53,286 nt of DNA from Tubiluchus corallicola (taxonomy: Eukaryota > Priapulida > Priapulimorpha > Priapulimorphida > Tubiluchidae). Shown here in pieces: positions 1 to 11,467 of the stretch. Location: the NCBI GenBank assembly GCA_030141605.1, contig JAQGDQ010001234.1:1-53286 (forward strand), given 5' to 3'. The notes below the pieces were generated by a model that was given only the letters and a program-made list of their open reading frames with translations, was not told the DNA's origin and searched no databases. Each line of letters begins with the position of its first letter. Position 1 is the stretch's first letter. The position numbers and the translations under genes were made by a program.

Positions 1-2290
1 GATGAAAGTTGAGTCTGTGTAATTAGTGTCAGATGCATAATCTGGAAGTTGAAACCTCTTATATTGATATTCTTTTAATTTCTTTGTAAAGTGGTGGAGA
101 GATTCTATTTGCTTTATTTCACTTGTTTTAATTAGCAAATGTGAGGCTTAGACAAAACGTTATTTCTAGCTGCTTGTTAATATGTGACGCTTAGTTTGCG
201 AGATACGGATCTTTTTGGAATAATTCAAAAACTGATAGTGCAGCTCGACAAAGTTTGGTGTGCATGTGGCCAGGATAGAGGGTCACTCCAGCCAATACTT
301 TCGGGTCGTGGCAAATGCGACCAGAGCAAGCAAAATAAGATACTCCATCTTGGGAGTTTTAAGAATGTTGGAAATAAACCTAGATGCTTCATAAAGTGGA
401 TTTTCTACAGTTCTTTTCTACTTATCTTGTGAGAATTGAACGCAGCTGTGACGACTATGGTTGCTTGATGTAAATAAGCTGATTAGTTACACAAACAAGT
501 AAACAAATAAGACAAGTCGTGTTTTCCTTTCAAAAATTTCATCTTTGTGGCTGTCCTTTTACAATTAGTTTTGTTTGCAAAAAGCGCAAATAAATCATAC
601 AGGATTCCATTAAAAAGTTTAAATAATTTCTGTGTCTCTTCGTATTTCTCTGTTCCCGGTCTTAATCTCTTCATGACAGATCAGTTTAAACAAGTGTAGT
701 TCTTGTTTACCTAATAATTTGATGAGAATTTGTCCATCTGTAGAATGTTGAAGGGAAAGTTGTGACCAAGCAAATGCAAGTGCTACCTGCTGATAATTTG
801 CCTTCTCGATGAAAACCGAATTTGCGTCTAGAAATTTCGCTTTAAATTGGGATAAAATGTTTCTTTCTTGAAAGTATCCTGATATTTGATGTAATAGGAA
901 GAAGTTGTTATTATTCGGAAAAGATGTATTTAACTATGCTGCTAACTGTAAAACATTCCAATGCATACATGACTTTATATTACGTACTAAACGCTTCCAG
1001 TAGTTTCTATCTGATAGAAAATGCATCAGTCTTAAATATTCGTACATTAATATTTTCTAACCGTCATTTTCTACCAATGTCTAATGTAATCTTGTAGTAA
1101 AACTTGTCAGCTTGTGTAGTTATAGTCTATTCTTACTGTAAATGTTTTTGTAAATGGTGTATAAAGTCTGTTGTGGTGAGGATCCTAAATCATGTTATTC
1201 AAACTGTCTGATCCAATCGTAAATAAATTATGTTTAAACTAAACTAATAGGAAGAAACAATAAGAACAAAACTAAAATCTTCTATAACAAAACGTGACCA
1301 ACACCGATTTACCATTGATATAATCTATGACTTAGTTTCCTCGTATATAGAACTGGGATAGCTTTTTGTGAAGTCGTACTGAGGGTCCGAAATTTCTTCA
1401 AATTTTTCGGTTGATTGATACTTATTACATCATCCACCCACGTATGGCTGCGTTTTTGCCATTTATGAAAGACATGTCCTTGTGAACAGACGATCAGTGA
1501 CGAATTTACTGTATCAGTGTCGTCATCAGTGTAATTTTGTTGCTATTCTGCTGTTAATTTATCGAATCACCTTGCAGAAGCAGTGTAAAATCGGACTAAT
1601 GATTCCGGGAGAATAAATGATCATTTATATTATTATTCATTGAGGTATCGATAAAAGAATCCATGAAAATTTGATTCAGGAATATGAACACTATCAAAGA
1701 TTTAATCATGATTAAGGGACCAAGCGATGGAATGTGTCTTAAATTTTTGTAAATAATATTAAAACTTTGGTCTGGTATTGGTAGACGTTCCCTTTAATTA
1801 AAATGTAGAATCCGTATACGTTGATTGTATGATCATATAGATTTATAGATAGCACACTTATAGATAGATACAGATAGAGCGTATAGTATACTAATTTCCA
1901 ATATCAAAAAACATGATAATACATGGTAACACTTAACATTTACCTGCTTTGATATCATAAATACAAAATCTATGTCGTATTTTTGGCATATGTATATCAC
2001 ATTATATCCCATACATGATACAGCTGAAACCAGACAATTTCCGCTATGATAACATGTATAAAAGAAGATTACATATCATGTAAATTATTTCTACACTGCA
2101 CTTTGTCGTATTGGAAATATGGGCAAAAAATGCCTAGGTGATTTTCCTGGAAGTTTCCATAGCTGTCTCGCACCTATGTTCCAGGTTATAGTATGGTTAC
2201 AGTGTTAATAAAGTGGCTATAGTGTTAATAACTACGGAACCTATATTCCACGGTGGTTATAGTGTAAATAATGTCGTACATTAACATTGC
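1..2290. other. No gene recognised; AT-rich sequence
   Basis: I see no exon, RNA gene or recognisable transposon here. The open frames are short (under 90 codons), lack family resemblance and have no convincing splice context. It lies upstream of the candidate TMTC first exon. Confidence 0.5.
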
Positions 2291-2296
2291 AAAAAT

Positions 2297-2432
2297 GGCT
2301 TTCCCCAGGGTGTCGTCCTGGGACCACAATTCTGATACTTCTAAATTAAAATTAATGATGAAATTAATTGTCCATAAATTATTTTACTTGGCAGACTACA
2401 CCAGTGAAGTAGCTACTGACATGCAGGTCTAA
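2297..2432 (+). pseudogene. Non-LTR retrotransposon reverse transcriptase relic
   Basis: Translation gives G-F-P-Q-G-V-V-L-G-P, then an I-N-D-like stretch, then, after a frame change, F-Y-L-A-D-Y-T. This is the order of reverse transcriptase motifs B (PQGxxLGP), YIND and the catalytic F(A/V)DD block in LINE elements. The second Asp of the catalytic pair is replaced by Tyr. There are in-frame stops after the LGP motif and a frameshift before the ADYT block, so it is dead. Only about 45 codons can be traced, so the LINE clade cannot be named. Confidence 0.6.
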
Positions 2433-2804
2433 CTAACCCCATAACTACTCCACGGACATGAGTGCTAATGTGTTATGTGTGGATCGAAGTCAGCGAACAT
2501 GCATTCTGTGTCCGGCATTTACGAGACGAGTGGTTCTCGTAGATCGTGTTACATCACAGGAATCCAGTAAATGGATTAGGAAGCTGTTTGCACGTGGTGA
2601 CACGATATATAGACAGAGCGTAGAATGCACTCACATGAATTTGAATTCGATTATTGTAGGAGGAATCTCAGCAAAGCAATGACATTCTGCACCATGCTCT
2701 GAAGTGTTGGTGGGTCTTCTGTATTCTACAATTCTGACATACAGTCACGTTCAGTATCTTCATCTTGCAGTGACTGTTTAGTTAAGTAAATAAGTAAATA
2801 AGTA

Positions 2805-3930
2805 AGTACAGAATTACTACAAGTTAAACTACAGAATTACTACAAGTAAAGCTTCAGAGTTACTACAAGTAAAGTTTCAAAATTAGTACATGTAAAACTA
2901 CACAATTACTGCAAGTTAAACTATAGAATTACTACAAGTAAAATACAGAATTACTACAAGTAAAATACAGAATTACTACAAGTAAAATACAGAATTACTA
3001 CAAGTAAAATACAGAATTACAACAAGTAAAACTACAGCGTTAGTACAAGTAAAACTATAGAGTTACTACAAGTTAAACTACAGAATTACTACAAGTAAAA
3101 CTACAGAATTACTACAAGTAAAACTACAGAATTACTACAAGTAAAACTACAGAGTTGCTACAAGTAAAACTACAGAGTTACTACAAGTAAAACTATAGAG
3201 TTACTACAAGTAAAATACAGAATTACTACAAGTAAAACTACAGAATTGGTACAAGTAAAATACAGAATTACAACAAGTAAAACTACAGCGTTAGTACAAG
3301 TAAAACTATAGAGTTACTACAAGTTAAACTACAGAATTACTACAAGTAAAACTACAGAATTACTACAAGTAAAACTACAGAATTACTACAAGTAAAACTA
3401 CAGAATTACTACAAGTAAAACTACAGAATTACAACAAGTAAAACTACAGCGTTAGTACAAGTAAAACTATAGAGTTACTACAAGTTAAACTACAGAATTA
3501 CTACAAGTAAAACTACAGAATTACTACAAGTAAAACTACAGAGTTGCTACAAGTAAAACTACAGAGTTACTACAAGTAAAACTATAGAGTTACTACAAGT
3601 AAAATACAGAATTACTACAAGTAAAACTACAGAATTGGTACAAGTAAAATACAGAATTACAACAAGTAAAACTACAGCGTTAGTACAAGTAAAACTATAG
3701 AGTTACTACAAGTTAAACTACAGAATTACTACAAGTAAAACTACAGAATTACTACAAGTAAAACTACAGAATTACTACAAGTAAAACAACAGAATTACTA
3801 CAAGTTAAACTACAAAAATACTACAAGTAGAGCTTCAAAATTAGTATATGTAAAACTACACAATTACTACAAGCAAAACTGCAGAATTAGTACAAGTAAA
3901 ACTACAGAATTACTACAAATAAAAGTACAT
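2805..3930. repeat. 23-bp tandem array with higher-order blocks
   Basis: About 48 units of roughly 21-23 bp, consensus close to ACAGAATTACTACAAGTAAA plus a short variable tail. Variant units (ACAGCGTTAGTAC, then ATAGAGTTACTACAAGTT) recur together near 3030, 3280, 3440 and 3690. This suggests expansion by copying multi-unit blocks rather than single units. Non-coding. Confidence 0.9.
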
Positions 3931-4589
3931 TCTTTTTCATGAATCAGGGTTTACAAGAAACACCAGGCGCGCCTAATCAATTCAGAGTTTACAAGAAGTG
4001 CACTAAGCTAGTCCAATCAAATCACAATAACCAGCAGCCAAGACGAATGTAAACTCATTACGTAATCAATTTAGACTTTGAAAATCACTTAAAGAAGCTT
4101 TCCGTTAAATAATAACGCGGATTAGTTTTTGCCGTGTGTGTTGCTGCCATTAATGCCGGGCTTCTGTAGTGGTTCGTGCTAATGTGCATCCGCGCTTCAT
4201 GAATAATTCAACAGGCGCTGCTTATGCGATTAAGGACTGTTTAAGTTTTCAGCATAATTTTGAAGTGGTAATAAAACAGTGCATCGTAAGCCGTTTGACT
4301 GACTTTGCAAACTGTATGCGCGCGCACGTTAATGCCCCAAGAGTAATGCGACCGATATATTGAGATAATGTAAAATTATGGCTTTTAATGCATTTCCGGA
4401 CAGCATAAAACACAGCCAGCAGACCCATGAAACAGCTTTTAAATTTTAAGAGATTCAGTTGCATGTGTAGCGTGGCGGAAGAACTTTTTATTGTAATCCA
4501 TCGATGTTTAAAAATTCGCTTGATCGCTTTCGACTGCGAAGTGTGGGTTTTAGGAACTAATACTCTGACAGTAAACAGACAATCTACAT
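3931..4589. other. No gene recognised
   Basis: Unique-looking sequence between the 23-bp array and a family A element. Two short overlapping open frames on opposite strands (about 4169-4464) show no family resemblance and are not called. Confidence 0.5.
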
Positions 4590-4795
4590 AGACCTTTCAA
4601 TAAGCCTTTTTACAATTCTATCGATTGATGATGATCGTGAACAGGTCAAAGGTTAAGTGTACCAGACAACACATTTCTCTACACTTGACAACGCCTCGCA
4701 GCCCATGCTGTTGTAATAGTAACAGTTTTAACAGCTAGCTAGAACTTTACCTAGTCCATTTTCTTGTTCCCAAGCAAAATCCTGCTAGTATTTCA
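4590..4795 (-). mobile_element. Family A MITE, truncated copy
   Basis: Starts with an AATAAGCCTTTTTACAATTC-type terminal repeat followed by GATTGATGATGATCGTGAAC and AGGTCAAAGGTTAAGTG. It then reads through the shared internal blocks (CAACAGCATGGGCTGCGAG and AACTAGGTAAAGTTCTAGC in reverse). It stops near the AGCAGGATTTTGCTTGGG block, so about half the element is missing. The fuller relatives are at 25066-25466 and 37550-37928. Confidence 0.75.
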
Positions 4796-4797
4796 CT

Positions 4798-4850
4798 CAC
4801 CACCACCACTACCACCAACACCATCATCATCGTCATCGCCATCATCATTT
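4798..4850. repeat. CAC/CAT trinucleotide microsatellite
   Basis: Imperfect run of CAC, then CAT/CGT triplets directly beside the truncated family A element. Simple sequence repeat without coding meaning. Confidence 0.85.
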
Positions 4851-4986
4851 ACTACACATTCATTCATTCATTCGTGTTTAGCTTGATGTTTTTGGGTAAA
4901 TATGCATTCGGGTTTTTATTGATTGGTAGGCGACACGTAAAACTGAGATTTTTAAGCTCTTCCTATTATTAGTCAACAGATCATAA

Positions 4987-5668
4987 GGGTCAAGTCTTCT
5001 AAGAGTTTAGACTTATTTCAAAGTTTGCTAAAAAGGATTTAGTAATAATAAGCGCCGAGTGTAACTAGTAAAATCACTTTAAAGTCACGATCACTTCATG
5101 TTTGGGCGCTCCTATTTTCAATGCCCATTCTTCTTCCAATGACGTCATTCGTCCCGAAGAGAAGTAGCGCACTGTTAACCTTCAACACAAGAATAATAAG
5201 TTTTTTTTAAAAAATAGCTGATTTTCTAATATATTTGTATGAAGATTAAGTGAGCTGTAGAAGTTTGAATTAGCTTAAGCAGCGCGTGCTTACGGAAAGC
5301 CACGACGCGCTTACGAAAAGTCACGATGTCTCCCAGTTACGTCATAATTTTCAAGTGAATGGTGGCAACCACCACGCCTGAAAATTTCTATTCAGAGGTA
5401 GTAAATTTTAAATTTATGCCTTATAGGCAGTTCTTTGCAAATTTTTTTGTTATAATTTTCTAAGTTTAAGTGATAACAGTAAAATAAACACAACATACTG
5501 AGTGACTTGTTCTTTCCTTTAGTACACCACAAACAGTTTAAGTGATAACAGTAAAACAAACACAACATAGTGAGTGACTTGTTCTTTCCGTTAGCACACT
5601 ACAAACAGTTTAAGTGATGACAGTAAAATAAACCCAACATACTGAGTGACTTATTCTTTCTTTTAATC
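4987..5668 (+). mobile_element. Family C MITE, left arm of a foldback pair
   Basis: Begins with GGGTCAAGTCTTCTAAGAG and runs through blocks shared with 20872-21150, 36745-37035 and 47472-47920. These blocks include GTAACTAGTAAAATCACTTT, CCCATTCTTCTTCCAATGAC and GTTCTTTGCAAATTTTTTTG. It ends in about three copies of a 72-bp repeat finishing CTTGTTCTTTCCTTTAG. The terminus CTAAAGGAAA also appears at the opposite end of the 47472-47920 copy, so the element has short terminal inverted repeats. No transposase is visible; it would depend on a relative elsewhere. Confidence 0.7.
5470..5668 (-). repeat. 72-bp terminal tandem repeat, three units
   Basis: Three units containing CAACATACTGAGTGACTTG and GTTTAAGTGATAACAGTAAA. 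They are the reverse complement of the eight units at 6268-6860. The unit includes the end of the family C element, so the element end itself has been tandemly copied. Confidence 0.85.
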
Positions 5669-6261
5669 TTAAAAAAATTTCCAAGCAAGATGTTAAATAA
5701 TGGAAAATTTACTTCGACCGACTCCCACGCGCACGCACTCACGCATGTACACTCACGCACGTTACAGAAATCCATAGCCGAAGCCAAAATTTTCGCGATT
5801 TTATCTTGTTCAATTAGAGCTGGAATTGAAGCCAACAGCCCATTTATCATGTACTGCTGTGACATCGTAACTTATTTAATTAAAGTTATATACCTTGTGC
5901 GTGTTTCCCTAGAAAATCCTGCTGCCAATTAGCAAAATATAGACTGGCTTCTTGCTATTAGCAGCCCATGAAAGACCCTCCTCGCAACTGAAATTAAAAC
6001 AACTTTAATAATGATTTATGGGCGCAGTTTGCATAAATATGCAAACTAACTGTTCATTATAGGCCTACTGTACGATAATTGAGATCATTAATCAATCCGG
6101 AAAACCAAAGTTGCGTTTGATTTATGTAGCCATGAAAAATTAATTGGTTTTGTTATGCAAGCTTAGGCTTGGCTGTGGGTGGTACTTTTACGCGCTAATA
6201 ATTTTTTTCATTAAATAACTTGCTGCCTTTATATGTATAAACTTCGTTTATTTTACGTGGA
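5669..6261. other. Spacer between two inverted family C arms
   Basis: About 590 bp between the inverted arms. Open frames on both strands near 5690-5932 show no family resemblance. I recognise no gene here. Confidence 0.5.
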
Positions 6262-6985
6262 TTAGAGGAAAGAACAACTCACTCAGCATGTTGGGTTTAT
6301 TTTACTGTTATCACTTAAAGTGTTTGTGGTGTGCTAAAGGAAAGAACAAGTCACTCAGTATGTTGGGTTTATTTTACTGTTATCACTTAAACTGTTTGTG
6401 GTGTGCTAAAGGAAAGAACAAGTCACTCAGTATGTTGGGTTTATTTTACTGTTATCACTTAAACTGTTTGTGGTGTGCTAAAGGAAAGGACAGATCACTC
6501 GGCATGTTGCGTTTATTTTACTGTTATCACTTAAACTGTTTGTGGTGTGCTAAAGGAAAGAACAAGTCACTCAGTATGTTGGGTTTATTTTACTGTTATC
6601 AACTTAAACTGTTTGTGGTGTGCTAAAGGAAAGAACAAGTCACTCAGTATGTTGGGTTTATTTTACTGTTTTCAACTTAAACTGTTTGTTGTATGCTAAG
6701 GGAAAGAACAAGTCACTCAGTATGTTGGGTTTATTTTACTGTTATCACTTAAACTGTTTGTGGTGTGCTAAAGGAAAGAACAAGTCACTCAATATGTTGG
6801 GTTTATTTTGCTGCTATCACTTAAACTGTTTGTGGGTTTGTTTTACTGTTATCGCTTAAACTTACGAAAAATATGACAAAGAACTTTGCAAAGAACTGCC
6901 TATAAAGCATAAATTTAAAATGTACTACCACTGAATAAAATTTTTCAGGTGTGGTAGTTGCCACTACTATTATTATTAGTTCTAT
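6262..6985 (-). mobile_element. Family C MITE, right arm with eight 72-bp units
   Basis: Eight tandem units of about 72 bp, each with GGAAAGAACAAGTCACTCAG and GTTTATTTTACTGTTATCAC. They are followed by the internal family C blocks AACTTTGCAAAGAACTGCCT and CAGGTGTGGTAGTTGCC. The orientation is opposite to 4987-5668, so the pair can form a large foldback. Because 72 is divisible by three, the array keeps a 24-residue repeating open frame; I treat that frame as a by-product. Confidence 0.75.
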
Positions 6986-7496
6986 TACTTTTATGATACG
7001 TCTGTTAATTCCGTGTTTCCAATTTGCTATATAGACTATTTCCATTTTTTTCTTGATCACCCAAATAAGAGGCTTTTTATTCATGGAAGCTTGATTTTCT
7101 CAAACGTGTGTAAACTCAAGATGCACTAAGACAGTCAGTCACATTGAAAGCAGGACAGACAGACAGTCAATCACATTGAAGCAGGGCAGCCAGACATCTG
7201 TGTAAACGAGCCAAGTACTGATCACTGAACTGACTGGCTTCCACATTCATTGCATTCTTTACATGGCTTCGTTTATCTAGCTGAGTGTTAGCACTGCAGT
7301 TGCCAAGAAAACAAATCTTGTGGTTCTGTAAGACGTTAGACTAATCTCTCTGAATGAATGCACTCCCACTTTCAATGGCTGATCTCAAAACTGAAATAAC
7401 TTTGCGTTTTTTTCCATTAGCAATCGGTACTATTGAATAGCTAGGCTAAAGTTTGCAATTCCCCACACACAAGAACTTAGTTCGTGAAACGGATTA
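6986..7496. other. No gene recognised
   Basis: Short imperfect duplications of GACAGTCAGTCACATTGAA occur near 7120-7185. Otherwise nothing is recognisable. Confidence 0.5.
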
Positions 7497-7650
7497 GGGA
7501 TGGGGTTATGGTTAGGGTTGTGTTAGGATTAAGGTTAGGGTTAGGCTTGGCGTTGGGTTAAGGTTAGGGTTAAGCTTGAGGTTGGGTTAAGGTTAGGGTT
7601 AGGGTTTGGGTTGGCGATGGGGTTGGGTAAAGATTAGGGTTAAGCATTTA
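7497..7650. repeat. Degenerate TTAGGG-type interstitial repeat
   Basis: Interspersed GGTTAGGG, GGGTTAAGG and GGGTTGGCG motifs over about 150 bp. It resembles the animal telomere repeat but is strongly degenerated, as is common for internal sites. Confidence 0.8.
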
Positions 7651-7984
7651 AATTGCATGGGGAATTATGAGCATAATGCAGAGTAGTATAATTTCGTATA
7701 GGATGTTTTTTTAACGTTACTTTAAAATTTCCTGTTCTTCCGCTTTAATGATAAATTTAGAGGCACGATAAGTAACCAACGCTTTAATTTTTATTTCAAC
7801 CTGAATTGCATCGTTTTTATGAACATGTCGTCATAAGCAGAAGACCGTAAATGTTGCCAAGCACAAAAAATCTTCCAACTAATTTCTTCCCCCACGTTTT
7901 TTCTTTGAACTGATTACTTGGGTTAATTAATATCCACCGAAATACATTGAATAAACTACGATTGAATGAACTGTGATTGAGTTG

Positions 7985-8786
7985 GTAGGTGGCGCATGCA
8001 ATAGCGCGCGAATCGCGAACCAGCGCGAGTCTGCACTGTACACTAGTCTGCAGTCTACTGCACTAGCTGCCTGATTTCAGTTTTAGCTTTATGCGCAGTT
8101 ACAGTCAGCCTGAGTTGCGCGGAGCAGTATGAGCACGATGGTTCTCAGTCACCAGAGCCAAGCTCTCAAATAACTTTTCAACCAGTAACACTGTGAGACT
8201 GAACTCAGCGGACGATGGTTGGTAAATTATAGTGGCATTTAGAATCGACGGTGCGTGATCTTCGACGTGTTAAAAGTGTTTGCCAGGTACAGGTAATTGT
8301 GGTTACACCTGTCAGCTGCCGATGATGCTTTTGTTGTGCCTACCTGGCCGGAAACATACAAGTATATCGGTTACTGTTTGCTATAACATCGCTTACCGCT
8401 TACACCTTTGTCGGCGTTAACGATTGTCAGTTTTTGTTTATAACTTACGAGTATGTAGCACGTTTATAAAATTATAAACTACTGGTGACGAAGGTATAAT
8501 TTCGCGCGATAAAAGAACAGATATTATTTTATTAAGCACAAGGTTAAGTGTTAATCGTTATGCATCGTACAGTGACCTGTCATAGTTAGCGAGTTTATGC
8601 ATGCATGTGCTTAGGTAAAAACTCACAAAACACTTATGCTTAGTCAAAAAATTTGCTGACAAGAATGTTTGAACAGCATAAAATTTACAGTTTGATTCGC
8701 ATAATGACGGTACAGTGCGCGATGATAGTTCTGTGAGGTGAAAACGGTTTTGTTTGTTGGTGATGTTTCTTTGATCTTTACTAAAC
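7985..8786 (+). promoter_or_regulatory. Candidate promoter and 5' UTR of the TMTC3-like gene
   Basis: This stretch is richer in CG dinucleotides than its surroundings (AGCGCGCGAATCGCGAACC and GAGTTGCGCGGAGCAG near 8000-8130). It lies directly upstream of an ATG and a strong donor site (8787-8849). I cannot place a transcription start site: no clear TATA box is seen. Several upstream ATGs would precede the candidate start codon. Assignment rests on position and composition only. Confidence 0.3.
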
Positions 8787-8849
8787 ATGAAAGCGTCCAG
8801 GTGGAACAGCAAGTACGTGAGACACGTTGGCAATGGAAGTTCAACACAG
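8787..8849 (+). CDS. TMTC3-like gene, candidate coding exon 1
   Basis: A 21-codon open stretch from ATG at 8787 to the donor CAACACAG|GTGAGT. An in-frame TGA lies 15 bases upstream, so this ATG is the first in frame. The donor leaves phase 0, which matches the phase 0 acceptor of exon 2 at 35990; joining keeps the frame and places two further Met codons directly after the junction. The encoded peptide is basic and hydrophilic, as expected for a cytosolic N-terminal tail ahead of the first membrane span. TMTC N-termini are variable, so homology cannot confirm it. The exon could instead be 5' UTR, with translation starting at 35990, or belong to another transcript. Confidence 0.4.
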
Positions 8850-9560
8850 GTGAGTAACGTTAATCCAGATTTAAGTTGAAGTAACAACCAACAAATAATC
8901 TTTCCTAGTTGAATTTAAGTCGGCTGTAAACTCCCTCCCACGGGGCTTGTATCTTCTTGTAAAATGCCAACGTGTGATGTTAAATCCTTTATGGGCAGCT
9001 GACACGATTGGATTTGTTAAGTCAGCTGAAGCCAGCGAGCGTATGGCGTTTAATTGTTTTACAGAGCTGGAGTTAGCAGCTGACTAATGTTAATTTACTG
9101 CTAATTGACTTAGGAGACTCTCTCTCTCTGTCAGGATTTTTTGTTTTGTTTGTAAGATAAGTTAATAAATTGAGTTTGGAAAAATAAATGCTGTTTAGTT
9201 GTTCAAGGTCACATACAACAATTTCAGCGCGTAGTTTTCTTGTTTTTCATAGATTTAATAGATTTATTTTCGCAATAAACATATACATACATTACATGTG
9301 CATCGATAATCAGTTTTTGTTAGTACAAAAATATGATATAATTCATGAATTCTGCGCTAGAGACGTAGGAAGCTAGCTTATGCTAGGCCACTAGAATTAG
9401 TTACAAAAAAATTACGATATATACAGATACAATATTACAATATATACAGATACAATATTATAATATACACAAATATAAATACGGGTGGGAAGTAATAAAA
9501 ATATTATTATACTAGAGGGGAAGTTTTTGAAAATGAACAACAACAAATCATGATTGAGTG
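8850..9560. other. Start of intron 1, no gene recognised
   Basis: Follows the GTGAGT donor. AT-rich. The last part (9410-9480) has small repeats of ATATACAGATACAATATTA that probably belong to the 3' UTR of the LINE fragment on the opposite strand. Confidence 0.4.
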
Positions 9561-9584
9561 ATCAGTTATATGTTTCAAGTAAGT

Positions 9585-9825
9585 TTAATTTATAATTTTT
9601 TTAAATATGGACAGCGAGTTGGCATTTTTAATAGCTGGAGCAATTGAATTCCATATGTAAGGGCCATTGTATTTAATAGAAAATTTTCTAGCATTAGTGT
9701 TGCACTGTATGTAGTGATAGTTAAGTCTATAACGTGTGCCGTAATTATGTATCTCAGCATTCGAACAATCAGTAAATAAGGGAGGCAATAATTCTTCAAT
9801 ATCATCGTAATCGTGCTGATACAGT
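9585..9825 (-). pseudogene. LINE C-terminal fragment (truncated)
   Basis: On the minus strand an open stretch of about 80 codons ends in TAA. It contains H-N-Y-G-T-R-Y, R-K-F-S-I-K-Y-N-G-P, I-W-N-S-I-A-P and L-S-I-F-K-K. This spacing (YNTR..., KFSI.Y.GP..WNS.P..IK, FKK) is typical of the extreme C-terminus of many non-LTR retrotransposon reverse transcriptases. An in-frame stop near 9825 and unrelated sequence beyond it mark a 5' truncation. Confidence 0.75.
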
Positions 9826-9899
9826 GATTATTTTCACACCTGTCGTCCGTTACACATGTTCATCACGTTCATTTAGAGCCTCATTACTATCTGCGACTG

Positions 9900-10085
9900 T
9901 TGTTCACTGTATTCATCGCTTTTCGGAAGTGGTGCTGACAAGCCACTGGCGTGGCAGTGTCTAGTTTTTTTGCTGGATTACTGCTGCGTTTACCTGTCTG
10001 AAGGCAGATTTGTTTTATTTTAGAATTCTGCCTGCCCAATGTCTACAATAGACGTGACGGGCGTATGATGATGATGATGATGATG
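9900..10085 (+). mobile_element. Short retroposon with (ATG)n tail, copy 1
   Basis: Contains GGTGCTGACAAGCCACTGGC, CTGCTGCGTTTACCTGTCTG and CTACAATAGACGTGACGGGC, ending in about ten ATG triplets. A near-identical copy lies in the opposite orientation at 27195-27360 with the same end and the same triplet tail. A shared 3' end plus simple-repeat tail is typical of SINE or LINE 3' ends. No coding sequence or tRNA-like head is visible. Confidence 0.75.
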
Positions 10086-10106
10086 ATGATGTATCGCACC
10101 TCAGTT

Positions 10107-10990
10107 ACTTAAAGGAAAACCGGTCCCAATCTTGAACTGTACATTAAAACGATCTATTCTCTAAAATATTTAAAGGAAAAGTACTATTTATTAATAATGA
10201 TTTACGTGAAGAATTATTACCACACAAACACGATTTCACGTTTGCGCCACTAGTTCTTCGCTGTTACATGCATTTTGTCATTTGCTAGTTAGACGGGCAC
10301 TAGCGCCTGCATTTCGTAAACGCATTGCACAAAAGACAGATGCTGTGCTTTTCAGTTTGATGTGCTAGTTTGTGATGAACTGCACATGTTAAGCACAGCG
10401 GTGAATTTTAAATTTGAATTTTTATCTCAGAACTTGCTTAGTTTTAGTACAACTGTCACCGGATATCAGAGAAATCACTTCCGAGCACAGTACCCTCTGC
10501 TGTTTCTACCATGAGGGTGCCACCCCACGTAACCTGTCTGTAAAACTGTGTTTTTAGCCCACACCCACCATGTTTGTTTTGCTTGTTTCACCTCTTCTCA
10601 TAACCTCTAATACCATCACTAGTTAGCGAGTTGCAGCGTGTATACTAACCATGTGTACCCCAAACTTCTAGTATGTCGTCAAAGACTTTTTAGAAGTATA
10701 TTAGAAGTATTTTAGAAGTATATTGTTCAAGACTTCAACACACTGAATATCTTACAGCAGCACTGTACTTCAATTTTCACTTTCGCAAACACGTGCAACA
10801 CGCTCGTGGAATATTTTTGCTGTTGAAAATTATGTTAGTTTGTGATGTCATCAAGAGTTGAGCTAGTCCGTCGTTAATTAAGTTTTTAATCTATTTTTTA
10901 ATTATCAGAAACGGTTTTCCAGCTTTATTGGCGTTAAAATGTATACTTTTTACCGTACTTAAAAAAAGATAGTATATGAAAAATTATCCT
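10107..10990. repeat. Interspersed repeat of unknown class
   Basis: Starts with TTAA then AGGAAAACCGG, the same terminus as family B elements, but the interior differs. The part at 10195-10330 matches 20565-20690 in reverse (ACACAAACACGATTTC and CTAGTTAGACGGGCACTAG blocks). The part at 10935-10985 (TACTTTTTACCGTACTT) matches 27490-27545. Boundaries are uncertain and it may be a composite. Confidence 0.5.
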
Positions 10991-11290
10991 GTGTACCACG
11001 GCAATGCGTCACAACTACAACCGTCACGTGACATGTGTGTAAAGCGAAGTCGTCTGGCGCATCAGTTCAGTAACTTCAGTTGTTCTACATAGACTTTACT
11101 TAATTATGCGATAGTCTGTGCGTAGAGTGATTTACTAGCAGGATCTTGCTCAGGAACAAGAAAAAATGAACTAGCTAAGGTTCTAGCTAGCTGTTAAAAT
11201 TGCTACTATTACACACTCCATGGGCGTTGTCTGGTACACAACCTTTCACCTTTTCACGATCATCATCAATCACTGAAACTGTGAAAAGGC
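10990..11290 (+). mobile_element. Family A MITE, lacking its left terminal repeat
   Basis: Shares TTTACTAGCAGGATCTTGCT, AACTAGCTAAGGTTCTAGCT and TTTTCACGATCATCATCAAT with the other family A copies. It ends in ACTGTGAAAAGGC, the right terminal repeat. The left terminal repeat is absent or too diverged to see. Confidence 0.75.
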
Positions 11291-11390
11291 ATATTAACAG
11301 TAACAATAATAATTAATAATAGATTAGTAGGCGGAATAGTCACAACCGGCACGTCAAATGAAACAATCCAGATTTTTCGTGGCAGATTTT

Positions 11391-11467
11391 TAATAATAAC
11401 AACAACAACAACAACACCAACAACAACAACAACAACGATGATGACAACAACAATGATGATAATAATC
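11391..11467. repeat. AAC/GAT microsatellite
   Basis: Imperfect run of AAC triplets followed by mixed GATGAT and AACAAC triplets. Confidence 0.9.

Noticed and set aside
6288-6626. 112-codon frame with a 24-residue repeat rich in Cys and Leu
   Set aside because: Follows the 72-bp terminal repeat of family C, whose period is divisible by three; copies on the other arm and elsewhere are not open in the same way.
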